Assembly: GCA_949825045.1 (NCBI GenBank)
Contig: OX463806.1
Span: forward strand, 43,052,208 to 43,116,207
DNA length: 64,000 bases
Direction: 5' to 3'
From: Argyresthia goedartella
Lineage: Eukaryota; Arthropoda; Insecta; Lepidoptera; Argyresthiidae
The notes beneath the pieces were generated by a model. It had not been told where the DNA came from, ran no database searches, and saw only the letters and a list, made by a program, of their open reading frames with translations. Both the position numbers and the translations under genes were made by a program. This document shows positions 35,101-46,679 of this stretch, in pieces. How positions within the stretch are numbered: position 1 is the stretch's first letter; every line of letters starts with the position of its first letter.

Positions 35101-35319
35101 GTAACTTAGCCACGCATATTTTTTGTGACAGTAGATAGTAATTCAATGGTATAGTCTAACATTGTTTTTTTTTTGTTACAGTTACTGAAAAGGAGATCCG
35201 GCTTTGGTGAGTACATTCAAAATTAGGATTCAGATGTGAAGATGTTTTATTTCGAGTGTACCTACCAAACATAATTTTCTGGAAGTCATTTATTATTAGA
35301 GATTTTTCTTTGTTGCCTA

Positions 35320-36115
35320 TAGAGGGTTTAACAGAAAGGTGTAGATATATTTTAAAAGGTTGTTAAGGAACTCTGTTTAATATTTATGCTTCGGAATGCA
35401 CCGGTTTTTTGTTGCGCGGATCGACCGCGAGTAATCGGGACATCACTAGCGGAAACGGAACCGCAGCTGTCACTCGTACCAACGAGATGAAAAATTAGAG
35501 GTTATCTTTTCTTGTCGTGAGAAAAGACATGTCTGCTCATGGCGTCGGGCCATTGACTGTATTTCGGTGTAACAATTGTCTAACATAGGTGTCGGGCCTA
35601 GTCGGAGTGTTGATCATAATAATCGTCGGGAAATAAGTAGATTCGCGTCAGTGATTCGTGTTGTGAAGGACATCGTCGTATCGGACGGCGACTCCTCGTG
35701 TCGGCAAGCAGCACGCCGGCGACAGCGTGAGATTCGGTTCCTATCCTATCACAATTGTGCTCCTATCCCGTATTCCTGCCTCGAATCGAGCTTTCGATTT
35801 CCGGTCTACGACGGCAAGGTAAAGTAGCAATCACGATTTTCTCCCGTGCTGGCAAAAACCCAGCCCCTCATGATTCCACGCCGTTCGGTTGAGGCGTGGA
35901 ATTAAACAAACTCCTTCTGAACTTTGATCAGAACAAATTTATTTTTCTTTCCTCCATACTTTTAGGCCCGAGCTGTCAGCTGATTTCTCAATACAAATTC
36001 TAAATAAAAGTGAAAATAAAGTTGCTCTCATCAAATCAGTTGCATAGACAAAGTTGCTCAGAATTATGTCTTTAACAACCCTTTAAAATATGACACCTGC
36101 CTGTTACACCTTCTA
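35320..36115. mobile_element. ACAGGGT-family MITE split by a GC-rich insert
   Basis: The left end (GAGGGTTTAACAGAAAGGTG) and the right part (AAAATAAAGTTGCTCTCATCA, then CCTGTTACACCTTC) match the MITE at 21.24 kb. Between about 35395 and 35900 is a GC- and CpG-rich block that is not part of the MITE. It contains a hairpin ATTCCACGCC...GGCGTGGAAT (35874-35903). A 83-codon frame (35576-35827) in the block has no known motif. Confidence 0.6.
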
Positions 36116-36347
36116 GATTTTTTTTTGTAGGGTAACATTGGAAGTTTTCCCTGAATGTCTTGTTAGTGCATTTAATTAATCTTCAATTCTAAAGAGTAAA
36201 ATGCTAACAATACTTCGGAGAAGCAATCCATCTATGTGTAATGTGAACTTTAGGTTTTCGAGCTCATAATACCTACTTAATATTATCGCAGTTATTGTGG
36301 CAAAAGGCATTCAGGATAATCAAAACTGATTGTGAATTATTTCTCAG

Positions 36348-36396
36348 GCACAAAGGATTCCTGAAAGACTGTCCGAACGGGCTGCTAACTGAACAG
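36348..36396 (+). CDS. Frq: Frequenin / NCS-1, coding exon 2
   Basis: The acceptor TTATTTCTCAG precedes the exon and GTAAAT follows. After one base completing Trp30, it encodes HKGFLKDCPNGLLTEQ (residues 31-46). This is the start of the first EF-hand, which in this family cannot bind calcium because of the Cys-Pro (CPNG here). The protein is a myristoylated calcium sensor that controls neurotransmitter release and synapse growth. The preceding exon, with the MGKK myristoylation start and about 29 residues, was searched for by eye in the upstream sequence and not found. Residue numbers assume a 187-residue protein, which fits the exons seen. Confidence 0.92.
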
Positions 36397-36553
36397 GTAA
36401 ATAACAAATGATTCCTTATTTGCACCATATTTCAAATTATCGAAGCGGCACATCTAAAGAATGATTTATACAAGAATTTTAGCTAAAATATTGGCAAAAA
36501 TAATACAGTTCCTTTATTTTTTCATTTAATTCATTCATTTAATTATCATAAAG

Positions 36554-37829
36554 TCGGGCCATAGGATTTGTCACATACCTCAAACTTCGAATTTAGAACG
36601 CGAACCAAATAAAAGTTATGGGCGCTCGAAATATGAATATTTTAAGAAACAAATTTCATAGGTTTCTGTATTTTTTATTTTTTCAAAAATGGTGTGGACG
36701 CGAAAAGGCCATAGAGCCGCGGTAATTGCATTGCATCGCTGCAGTCACGCGCCGACTGAGATTTTCAAACTGCTAAAAAAAGCAATAAATATTGAGATTC
36801 TTTTATCGTACTATCGATCGGTTCAGGGAAGATTCGAGATTAGAAGATACGCAGAGGCGCGGTCGCCCTTGTAATTTTCGGACTCCAGCCCTGATCAAAG
36901 CAGTGAAGGCGCGAATACAAAGATATCCCGTTCGGAAGCAAAAACTGTTGGCTCTCCAGATGAGGCTAAGTAGAACAACAGTTAAAAGGGTATTTAATGA
37001 AGACCGTTGACTACCAGCTTACCGGGAAAAAATGCACATTTGCTTATCTCACGGCTGAAGAAAATCGGGCTCGATAGATCCCGAGTCCCCTAAAGCGATA
37101 CGGGGAAAAAAATACCGCCAAATCCTTTCTTTACAAAAAAATATATTTATTTCGTGGAATGCTTTAACAAGCAGAATGATAGAGTGTATTCGCCCGTTTT
37201 TTCAATATATTAGTAAAGAAGCGGTTAGACGTATCACACGTGTTCAGCATGGTCACCATCCTTCGTCACTCATTGTTTGGCTTGGGGTTTCCTATTCGGG
37301 CCCAACCGAGGTGTATTTTGTGAAAAACAAGTCAAAACCGCACCAAAAAACAGTCCTAACAAACCTCGTGGATCTTCATTCACAGACAATGTTCAAAAAC
37401 AGGCACTGAGTATTCCATCAGGACTCTGCACCAGCTAATAAAGCAGAATGCACTCAAAATTGGCTCTCCTCCCGAGGTATAGACTTTATCAGACACGATG
37501 GCCCTCCTCGTGGCCAGACTTGAATTCATTGGATTATAAAATATGGCAGTAATTGGAGAAGAAGGTCTGCGCTAAACCTCATTACAATTTGGAGTTTCTC
37601 AAAGCATTCCTGATTGAAGCAGAGGACAATATTGACATGGATGTCGTGAGTGCTTCTATCTATGACTGGCCGCGCAGGTTAAAGGCTTGTATCGAAAATA
37701 GGGGATGTCATTTTGAATAGTTTGAATGTCATTTACATCTGTATTTTGTAACCTTTCGTTTGATATATAAATATTTGTAATACCGGTTTTTTTTGTGTCA
37801 TTTAGTATGTGACAAAGCTTGTGGCCCTA
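36554..37829 (+). mobile_element. mariner-type element (maT-like), inactive, in frequenin intron 2
   Basis: The ends are inverted: GGGCCATAGGATTTGTCACATAC at the left and GTATGTGACAAAGCTTGTGGCCC at the right, next to TA at 37828-37829. The transposase is broken: MVWTRKGHRAAVIALHRCSH, then a frameshift into YRTIDRFREDSRLED, LIKAVKARIQRYPVRKQKLL and LSRTTVKRV, then GHHPSSLIVWLGVSYSGPTEV, HQDSAPANKA and a last frame with SSWPDLNSLDYKIW. The helix-turn-helix part and the second and third catalytic Asp regions are recognisable, but the first is degraded (SLQKNIF where a Ser-Asp-Glu is expected). At least five breaks are present. Confidence 0.88.
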
Positions 37830-38241
37830 CCTAGTACATGTATTTTGCGTTCTCGAAAACACCGCTGGTTTTTAGCGGCGACAAATCGATCTAACTAGGT
37901 CTCTTAACTGGGATATCGCGTTTTTATTTGAGTTGCTTTAGCATGCATTCTTGCTCAATGTGATCTGTAATTTCACTTTAAGTCAATGAGAATAAGGCAA
38001 AATTCTAATGACAAAAATTCGTATTATTTTAATGTAATTGCTTAAATATTGGCGTGCAATAAAGAATGGCATACAACATAAACAAATACTCCCCGACTTT
38101 TTTAAACTCAAATGTGCCCAGAATTAGAAATAAGTTTTTGGAACCACGGGAGCCACCAATTTTGTAAAGCTAACTTATTTATATATGTTTTGTCGATCCA
38201 GCTTTTTTTTAATGTCGGAGATATGGGGGTAGAAAATGGAA

Positions 38242-38775
38242 AAAAAATATATACCCAAACAGATTGACGGATTGACAAATTAGGTGACGCTGGATTCGTT
38301 GGGACTGTGAGAGTACTACTTATGTAAAAACATATATTTAGTAATTATCTGATGAAGAAAACCTTAAACCCAACTTTACTTGAATAAAGCACCTATTATT
38401 ATTTAATGCCTATAAGTTTTTAAAAATATAGTACAATTTAATCAACCACTATTATCTCATCAAGCCTACAAAAAAACACTTAAATGTAAATAACATGCAC
38501 TTACACGCAAAAAAAAAATATACCCAAACAGATTGACGGATTGACAAATTAGGTGTCGCTGGATTCGTTGGGAATGTGAGAGTACTACTGATGTAAAAAC
38601 ATATATTTAGTAATTATCTGATGAAGAAAACCTTAAACCCAACTTTACTTGAATAAAGCACCAATTATTATTTAATGCCTATAAGTTTTTAAAAATATAG
38701 TACCATTTAATCAACCACTATTATCTTATCAAGCCTACAAAAAAACACTTAAATGTAAATAACATGCACTTAACA
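38242..38775 (+). repeat. Tandem duplication, ~265 bp, period 269
   Basis: CCCAAACAGATTGACGG occurs at 38254 and again at 38523, and the following ~250 bases, up to AATAACATGCACTTA, repeat with only a few differences (ACTGTG/AATGTG, CACCTATT/CACCAATT). It is a recent duplication in frequenin intron 2. Confidence 0.95.
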
Positions 38776-39408
38776 TTGCGATTAAGAAAAATAACTCAGT
38801 ATTTGAAAATTATCAAAATTAATTTAGGGTTTTTGAAATAATCAACAGATACAAAAAAAATATACAGATGACGTTCTGGTTTGTGGTTCCGTGCAGCAAT
38901 AGTTTTGATAAGGCCCTTTCATGTACACTTACTTAATTCGCATCCCGACCGTAGGAAGAAATAGGGCTTAAACTTGAAGTCGGTTTTTTAAGATTGTAAC
39001 TTAGTGAATTATTCTATGTATTATGGCTATCTATAAAGACGATTATAAAGTACACGAACCGTCGGAATTTGTCTGGTCGAAAACTATCTCTCAGTTTTCA
39101 AAGACTTATTTTATTTATCCCTTATTCACCCGCTGCGCCTTTACAATATGATTCGATAATTTACAAAATCGATCGGGCGGGAGGAAGGATATATTTCCCA
39201 ATCTAGATAAAGGGTTCCGTAGTTCTGTTATAACGAAATCCATCGAAATGGAAAAGAAATCTTCCCGATTCCTTTTAGTGATTGAGAACGGTCGACAATA
39301 TCATTAAGGATATTTACATAAATAACTAGGTATGAGGCAGTTACCTTGCTTCACTAGGTAAACAGTCTTTGCCTGATAAACTTTTTCTATTATCAGGTCT
39401 ACTGAGAG

Positions 39409-39653
39409 TAGGGTTACCATATCTCAGGCTTTGGCCTGAGATCTCAGGCTTTTCAGGCTCATCTCAGGCTTTCAGGCTTTGGACCGAGATCTAAGGCTTT
39501 TCAGGATCATCTCAGAAATTCCAGGATTTTTTGAATTTTCAATAAAATACTATGTTTTTTCCTACAAAGCTTAAATTTGAGAAAATCCCAAGCTTTTTCA
39601 ATGGTAATCAGGCTTTTCCTCAGGCTTTTTCAATTTTATGTCTGGTAACCCTA
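39409..39653. mobile_element. hAT-like MITE with intact ends
   Basis: Perfect 11-bp inverted ends, TAGGGTTACCA (39409-39419) and TGGTAACCCTA (39643-39653), are flanked by exact 8-bp target duplications ACTGAGAG (39401-39408 and 39654-39661). An 8-bp duplication is the hAT hallmark. The interior is built of repeated CTCAGGCTTTTCAGG words and has no coding capacity. Confidence 0.93.
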
Positions 39654-40284
39654 ACTGAGAGCGTTACCAATAACTTTTTGGAATTACTTTGTAAGGAGTA
39701 ATAATGAAATTGATATATGTAAATTGCATTCGATTAGATACGGTCGCGCCGCCATGGCATCGCCGCCTTTTGTCAAAGGATATATTACCTTGCCCGTATA
39801 AGTATAATAACCATATTTGCGAGCGGATGTATGACACTATCCAAGCGAATGTACATGGAAAGTCGGTGTAATATTCCATGGGTGATAAGGAACTAGTGTT
39901 CTGTACAGTTGGCCTAACTCCGATAGAAGATGACACACGAAAAGAAAATCAATGTTTTATGTTGGTTTTCTGACGCAGTAGTGAGTTTGTCTGTTTTTTC
40001 CGAAGCCGTATACAGTGGCAGATGCCTCACATGGAGAGATAGGTCCTTAGTTCAAGAATCCATTGGTACCGCCTCGGGACCAGCAAGAGTAGACGTCGCA
40101 CGAAGAACGTAACGGGTATTGACAACACTCTATAGAATGATCAGAACCCCGTAAGAACCCGTTGAATGGGATTTGAAAATAAGTGTTCCAGCCTTCAGCA
40201 GAAGCCAGATAAACCAATAAGGCTGTGAATGATGGACGGCCACGTATGGTGCGCCGAAACTGGTACCAGCCGTACCACACACAG

Positions 40285-40850
40285 TCGGGTGTTATCCAAG
40301 GCTCTATCCTTGCTCCGTTGTTATTTATCATCATGATTAATGACCTGGAAACGGATCTAAAACATGCTTAATAATACCTTTTGTTCGCGGACCATCTGAA
40401 ACTGGTATTATCCGTGAAGTCAGAGGACAATTGTGTAGGAAGATCTGGATTTGGTTCATCGACGGAATGTGAACAACAAATTCCTATTTAACCATGACAA
40501 GCTTTGTATTATGTCCTTCACGCGCTTTCCTCGGCCTATTAGTGCGACTTATATGGAGTTTGCTCCTCGAGTATATTCGATGAAGGACCTCGGTGTTACC
40601 TTAGACCCTTAGTTTATATTCCATGAGCACGGGAATATTGGCCTAGGAATGTTTTATGAGATTAGGGTATGTGATACGGTTTAGTAAGGTATTCCATAGC
40701 TTGGGTGTGGTCCAGCTTCATTATAGGGCCCTCGTGAGAACCAAACTTGAATGTAGCGCCGGCAGTCTCCGCTAGTCTGGGATCGGGACAGCCTCAACGC
40801 ACCGTTCACTGCAGCACCGCTGATAGATCTGGGGCCCTATTCTCTTATGA
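40285..40850 (+). pseudogene. Degenerate LINE reverse transcriptase in frequenin intron 2
   Basis: Frames interrupted by stops read GVIQGSILAPLLFIIMINDLE, LLFADHLKLVLSVKSED (the second catalytic Asp changed to His), then NHDKLCIMSF-like, MKDLGVTLD and LHYRALVRTKLE in shifting frames. The order and spacing are those of an RT domain. The subfamily differs from the other LINEs here. Confidence 0.8.
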
Positions 40851-41431
40851 AAAATGCATAGCGTATATTATGAAATGATTATTGTATGAAATTGTAATTC
40901 TATGAAATTGCTATTGATATAACAATAAATATTAATATAATTGAATCGACACGACCTTATAAATTAACTGATATTGCATATAAATATTGTTATGAATTTT
41001 ATATTATGTTTTGATAAATGTTAATGTTGTACAATTGACTTGAGCAATAAACCCAATATATGATAATTTTGTGCTTTTGAAATAAAATATACAGTACACA
41101 AGTTATTTCAATTTCAATAGCACTTAAAGTAAAAAGTACAACTGGCAACTTGAAAAAGGTAGTCAGTTATTTTTATGAAATTTCCAAACGCTTTTTTTGT
41201 TCGTCAATTGTATGGAAACATTGTGATATGACGTAATAACATAACACATTGTTGTCAAATGTTGGGCTTCTTTAAACAAAATTATGATTATAAAATACAA
41301 CTGCTGAAAATTTATAATTCTGTTATCGACGAGCCCTGCTTTTTGACAAGCTTCAACATCTGACATGTTTTTTTTTGTAACCTAGTCTCGTAGCCAATTA
41401 CGGTTTCCTAACATAGCATTATAATTTGCAG

Positions 41432-41521
41432 GGTTTCATCAAGATCTACAAACAGTTTTTCCCGCAAGGGGATCCCAGCAAGTTTGCCTCTCTAGTCTTT
41501 CGGGTTTTCGACGAGAATAAT
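41432..41521 (+). CDS. Frq: Frequenin / NCS-1, coding exon 3
   Basis: Exactly 30 codons, from the acceptor TAATTTGCAG to the donor GTAAGT, phase 0. It encodes [20 protein letters not shown] and [10 protein letters not shown] (residues 47-76). It completes the first EF-hand and opens the second, whose loop begins at Asp73 and is finished by the next exon. The sequence is close to identical to insect frequenin as I know it. The next intron is about 4.5 kb and carries the 40-bp minisatellite. Confidence 0.96.
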
Positions 41522-42700
41522 GTAAGTACAGAACCCGTAGAAATGTATCTATACATACTGTGTCCGTAGCACGCCCCGCGCGACTCGGTTTTATCTCGCA
41601 TTTTATCGCGTCTGTGTTATATTTTTATAATTAGAAGTATCGAATTTTGGCATTTAAATAGGAAATCCTTTACTGAACCTTTAAGGTGCAATTTGGTTGC
41701 CACTGACGAGAGTGAGGAAGACAGCGAGCGTAGTTACCTATAGCACAGAATACTTTATAGTCCTACGTTCAGAAAGATTACTACTCAAATACACTTAAAT
41801 AAATAGCTACTCTCGCTGCGCGACAATAAAGCGCAATCTAGCTCGCACCTGCGCTACGTACAATAATCGCTAAGCACCTACAGAATCGGTTGCCCCGCCC
41901 GTGCAGACTAGATTGCGCCGCATTACTGCGCCTGAGAGCTTCTTTTACTCTGACATCACAACGTCGTCCTGTAAACTCCAGTCTGGCTTGATCACGGCAG
42001 GGTCATCTACGTGGGATTTGTGTTTGTGAATTTTAGTCCACTCTGTCGTAACAGAGGTGTTATTAGTACTTATTCAGGCTATTAGTAAATTCTAAGGCTA
42101 GATACCTACCTCCTTACTTATGTAATTGTCATTTGTTTTATACTGGGTCTAAAGTGATTTTTTAGTTAAACAAAAACGTATTCAATTAAAAAGGAATCGA
42201 ATTTTATTTGTGAACAATTCCTTTAGACACCCGAAAATGTTAGGTACTTAAGTCATTGTTGTTGCAAAAATCACAGAAAAGTTGCATAGGAGGAGCGACT
42301 AGCCCGCGACGCGACTGCCAGCCAAGCGAGGGGCAACATAACTGAATTCCCGCCTATAGGGTTGGCCAGTCGAACGCACCTTAACTCTAGAGTGAGACCC
42401 CCTGCCTATAGTCAAGACAAGTAGATATTTAAAATATTATACCCAAAGGTTTCCGCAGCCTACTAATAAAGGTAAGTTAATCTATGAAAAAGGAATCTTT
42501 GGTTAAATTTGACGCCTTAGGAATTTCGACAACTATCAAACTGTCATTTATACAATTGCTTGATTGCAATATTTTTTATTTCTTATTGTCTTGACTAGCG
42601 ACTGAGTGAGATTGCGAACGTAGTATGAACCTATCACTGTACAGCTAAGAACTTGCCCCTTTACGTTATTACCAGATTTAGGTTAAAAAATTTGGCAGCC

Positions 42701-42840
42701 GTAGCATGCCCCGCGCGCAAAGAGCGTTTCTGCGTATTTTGCATGCTCGCATGGTGCGACAAGTGTAGGTGAGTCGCGATTTTTTTCATATATAACCCGA
42801 CAAAACGCGCGATATTCGTGAGAGGCGCAGGGCATGCTAC
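42701..42840. mobile_element. Short MITE with GTAGCATGCCC ends
   Basis: GTAGCATGCCCCGCGC at the left is matched by the inverted GCGCAGGGCATGCTAC at the right. One end of a related copy (CCGTAGCACGCCCCGCGCG) lies near 41567-41585 in the same intron. Confidence 0.75.
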
Positions 42841-43864
42841 CGTATGTTGGATTTATTGTTATTCTAAAACTCTTCTTGATGATTATTCTTATTAAGAGAC
42901 CACTGTGCCATAGCGGATGAAGTACTGCATCGCGATGTTCAGGGATAGACGAAATAAAAAAGAATCATCGGATAAGGCCTAGCCTAACACGGCCGGAATG
43001 CCCTTTTGTCTTTGCCCACTAATATATGATATTTAAGACGATAGGGTAGCCCTTACTTAGATCATAAATTATGATGTCTTCCCGAGTGCCATCCCAACCT
43101 GTCGTCTCAATTCAAGGTAGATTATTTTTATCCTTTCACTATCCCCATTTTAGTGCAAAGAGAATATATTATAGTTACTACTTAAGTTAAGTATACGTAT
43201 ATCTTCAACATCGTACTAAGACGGTGTAATTTTCCTTACAGATAGAAGTTCCTGAAGGACAGAGCGCTAGCAGGACTTTAAGAGTCGATTAAGTTTGAGT
43301 TGGTGATCTGCACCCACCATTACATAGATCTTAATACTGTATTTGGAAAATGCAAATAGGATTGGCACGATTCCACACCAGTACTCGGCTCTGATTGGCT
43401 TTGATTGGGTTTGAGACCGAGTTAAAACTTCGTTACGAACAATTTCTATTCATTTACGGTTATGTATGGTCTAAATTTGGGATTAGAGTTGTAGTGTGTT
43501 GGTGGCGGTTGAGATTACGTGTAATATGCTCTATTCAGTATTTCATAGGATGTGGTTTAGAATCAATAGTTAAAATTAAATTAACACAACTTTAAAATGA
43601 ACAAGAGAGGTGCAATGATATATTGTGGCAAACTGTTTTGTTTTGTGTATTTTCCATCTTTAATATTAAATGTACAAGTATATCATTCAGTGACTGAACA
43701 TAGCTTAAAAATGTGAACTAAACTTTTCTTCAAACTGTGTTATAGTCATCGTCACTATCATATAGAAAATAGTTAATATAGAAAAACTGGCCAAGTTTAT
43801 TTTTTATTTCCACATGATACTTCCACGCGTTCCTGGCTCGAGTCTTGACAGACGGACAATGAAC

Positions 43865-43998
43865 ACTTTTCCAACATAAACATGTATACAGGCACATAAA
43901 TTGCTTTTGACCCCACACTAGGATATCCTGTGTCGTGGGAACCAGAAACACCGGCATCACACACATATAAACATCCAAAACCTGGAGCTTTTTTTTTG
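43865..43998 (-). mobile_element. SINE body fragment
   Basis: On the minus strand it carries GGATGTTTATATGTGTGTG, CCACGACACAGGATATCCTA and GTGTGGGGTCAAAAGCAATT, which is the body of tRNA-derived SINEs as seen in other moths. The tRNA head is missing. Confidence 0.6.
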
Positions 43999-44265
43999 AA
44001 CCGCAGCGCTTTCTCGTCAGAATGAAGTGGCTATAACGGATTATTATTTCCTGGGCACGGAACAATAAAAATCCCAAATTGGTCCTTAGCAGGCTGCTGT
44101 AGATTCACTGCAGATGTTTAACTATGCATGAGCTTGTTACAATGCAAACTACGATACTGCGGAGACGGTGTAGAGTTTTCACAAAACTTAGGCTAAGTTC
44201 TCATTGCTCTGCCAGTGAGCGGCCGGCTATCTAGCCTTCTTAAAAGTTTGACACATCTTACTACT

Positions 44266-45264
44266 CTACTTAGCGGGTGTCAAATTCCTATGGAAACAAC
44301 ATCGCTAGTTAACGGCGTGCCTAATTCACATGGAAACGGCATCGCTAGTTGGCGGCGTGTCAAATTGATTATGGAAACGGCATCGCTAGTTAGTGGCGTG
44401 TCAAATTCCTATGGAAACAACATCGCTAGTTACGGGCGTGTCAAATTTATAATGAAACGGCATCACTAGTTAGCGACGTGTCAAATTGATTATGGAAACG
44501 GCGTCGCTAGTTAGTGGCGTGTCAAATTCCTATGGAAACGACATCGCTAGTTAGCGGCGTATCAAATTCATATTAAAACGGCATCGCTAGTTAGCGGCGT
44601 GTCAAATTGATTATGGAAACGGCATCGCTAGTTTGTGGCCTGTCAAATTCCTATGGAAACGACATCGCTATTTAGCGGCGTATCAAATTCATATTGAAAC
44701 GGCATCGCTAGTTAGCGGCGTGTCAAATTGATTATGGAAACGGCATCGCTAGTTAGTGGCCAGTCAAATTCCTATGGAAATGACATCGCTAGTTAGCGGC
44801 GTGTCAAATTCATATGGAAACTACATCACTAGTTAGGGGCGTGTCAAATTCATATTGAAACGACATAACTAGTAAGGGGCGTGTCAAATTCATATTGAAA
44901 CGACATTGCTAGTTAGCGGCTTGTCAAATTAATATTGAAACGACATCACTGGTTAGGGGCGTGTCAAATTCATATGGAAATGACATCACTAGTTAGGGGC
45001 GTGTCAAATTCATATTGAAACGACATCGCTAGTTAGCAGCGTGTCAACTTCATATGGAAACAACATCACTAGTTAGGGGCGTGTCAAATTTATATTGAAA
45101 CGACATCACTAGTTAGGGGCGTGTCAAATTCATATTGAAACGATATCACTAGTTAGGGGCGTGTCAAATTCATATTGAAATGACATCGCTAGTTAGCGGC
45201 GTGTCAAATTCATATTGAAACGACATCACTAGTTAGTGGCGTGTCAAATTCATATGGAGACAAC
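44266..45264 (+). repeat. 40-41-bp minisatellite, ~25 copies, with a trimeric part
   Basis: The unit is GTGTCAAATTCATATTGAAA followed by CGACATCACTAGTTAGGGGC. From about 44520 to 44770 the units come in sets of three, distinguished by CCTATGG, CATATTG and GATTATGG after CAAATT, giving a 121-122-bp higher-order period. From about 44800 to the end the simple 40-bp form dominates. It lies in frequenin intron 3. Confidence 0.95.
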
Positions 45265-45384
45265 TATATGATAACTATTATATGTTCTCCTCTGCAGGAC
45301 GTATTTCTCAACCGATTCTCGTGAAATTTTGTAGACGGGTTCGATAAATGTATGTTTTATTTTGGTCTTTGTTCTTTGGTCTGT

Positions 45385-45640
45385 ATGGGGTTAATCTGGC
45401 TCAACACAGACCTTGCTGTTAATAATTTTGTAATTATTTATTCCTGCTTATTAATTATTATAATTAATATAATAATATTTGTATTGTATAAGCACAAGCA
45501 ATTTTTAAAAGAGATCGTAAAATCAATCTGTGGGTGTTTCTACGCCCTACTTCTCCCACAGTGGTCCATTGTAGAGAAGTGGCAAAAAATTACGATTGCT
45601 AAGTATCTTAAATATCTACAGTAATACAGACATATCATTG
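45385..45640 (+). mobile_element. LINE 3' end
   Basis: It starts near GGGGTTAATCTGGCTCAACA and carries the family block AATCAATCTGTGGGTGTTTC...CCCACAGTGGTCCATTGTAG, ending CAGTAATACAGACATATC. It is 5'-truncated with no ORF2 left, and lies in frequenin intron 3. Confidence 0.83.
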
Positions 45641-45803
45641 ATTGGTCTATTAATTTTTTGGAATTTTTTGATTAAGGCGTAGCTATGGGGTTACAAAGTT
45701 ATTGGTGCGGCTACTCTATGTACCTATGTACGTAACCACATTCATATGTTTGTATGTAGTAGGTATTGAAAGAATATTCACTTGGGTTATTTGTGTCAGG
45801 GGT

Positions 45804-45841
45804 GTCAGGGGATGAAAAATCATTATTTTTCATCCCCTGAC
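45804..45841. repeat. 17-bp perfect hairpin, 4-base loop
   Basis: GTCAGGGGATGAAAAAT, loop CATT, then the exact complement. It lies 143 bp before frequenin exon 4. Confidence 0.9.
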
Positions 45842-45984
45842 AAAAAAAAACGCAAATTTTCTGTGTCGCTCGTGAGCACAAAGCCACTAGCCAGTATTTA
45901 AACTATATTTGTATTATAATACTTCCTTCAATACGTGTGGTACATATAAGTCAGCCTATAGGTAAGTTTATTACTGTGTTGCAG

Positions 45985-46063
45985 GATGGCTCAATCGAGT
46001 TCGAGGAGTTCATCCGGGCACTCTCCGTCACGTCCAGGGGGAACTTAGATGAGAAGCTACATT
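45985..46063 (+). CDS. Frq: Frequenin / NCS-1, coding exon 4
   Basis: The acceptor GTGTTGCAG and donor GTAAGT bound 79 bases that encode [20 protein letters not shown] and LDEKLH (residues 77-102) plus the first base of Trp103. It completes the second EF-hand loop (Asp73, Asn75, Asp77, Ser79, Glu81, Glu84), all ligands present. The short following intron (1.2 kb) contains a SINE and a LINE remnant. Confidence 0.96.
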
Positions 46064-46424
46064 GTAAGTAACGTCATTGTTGTTAGAACTTTGGCAATCC
46101 GTGTGTGTGTGTCCATCTCCGTAAACCGTCCGTGATCAAATTATCTCACGCCCACTTCTCCCACAAGAAATTCAGGTTTTAATCCGGTGCTCACCATGTA
46201 CCTATGAGATAAGATAATAAGATACTATATACAAACAAACCTTTGTGGCTTACTGAGAAGTAATTAAAAATTAAATGACTTTTTTCATTTATTAGATAAT
46301 AATATTAATTTCATTTATTAATAATAATAAATGAAAAATTTAATTTAATTTATCTTAAGACTATGAAACTGACAGTCTATTATAACGATAATAGAAACCA
46401 TCTTAAAATAAAATAAGAATATTT

Positions 46425-46592
46425 ATATAAAGGCACATTGCTTCTGACAATATGATACCCTGTCAGAAACAGCGACTTCTCACAGCTATAAACATCAGAG
46501 ACCGGGTTTTTTTTTATCCCTAGCCGGGGATCGAACCCGAGACCTCTCGCATGGTAGGAAGAGCCACAACCGCAGCTCCACAGAGGTCGACA
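46425..46592 (-). mobile_element. tRNA-derived SINE in frequenin intron 4
   Basis: The minus strand begins CCTCTGTGGAGCTGCGGTTG, then has a TGGCTCTTCC-type A box region and the B box GGTTCGATCCC. A poly-T-like run (poly-A on the plus strand reversed) and a body follow. It is antisense to the gene. Confidence 0.75.
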
Positions 46593-46679
46593 TCTCAATC
46601 TTCATTCCTCCATAACTGCGGCGTTGGGCTTGTCGTCTGTCACGCAAATATGAACTGTTGAATTCATTCATTCATAATT

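Noticed and set aside
44215..44469. 84-codon frame in the minisatellite
   Set aside because: It is a translation of the 40-bp repeats, with unit length not a multiple of three, and has no coding signature.
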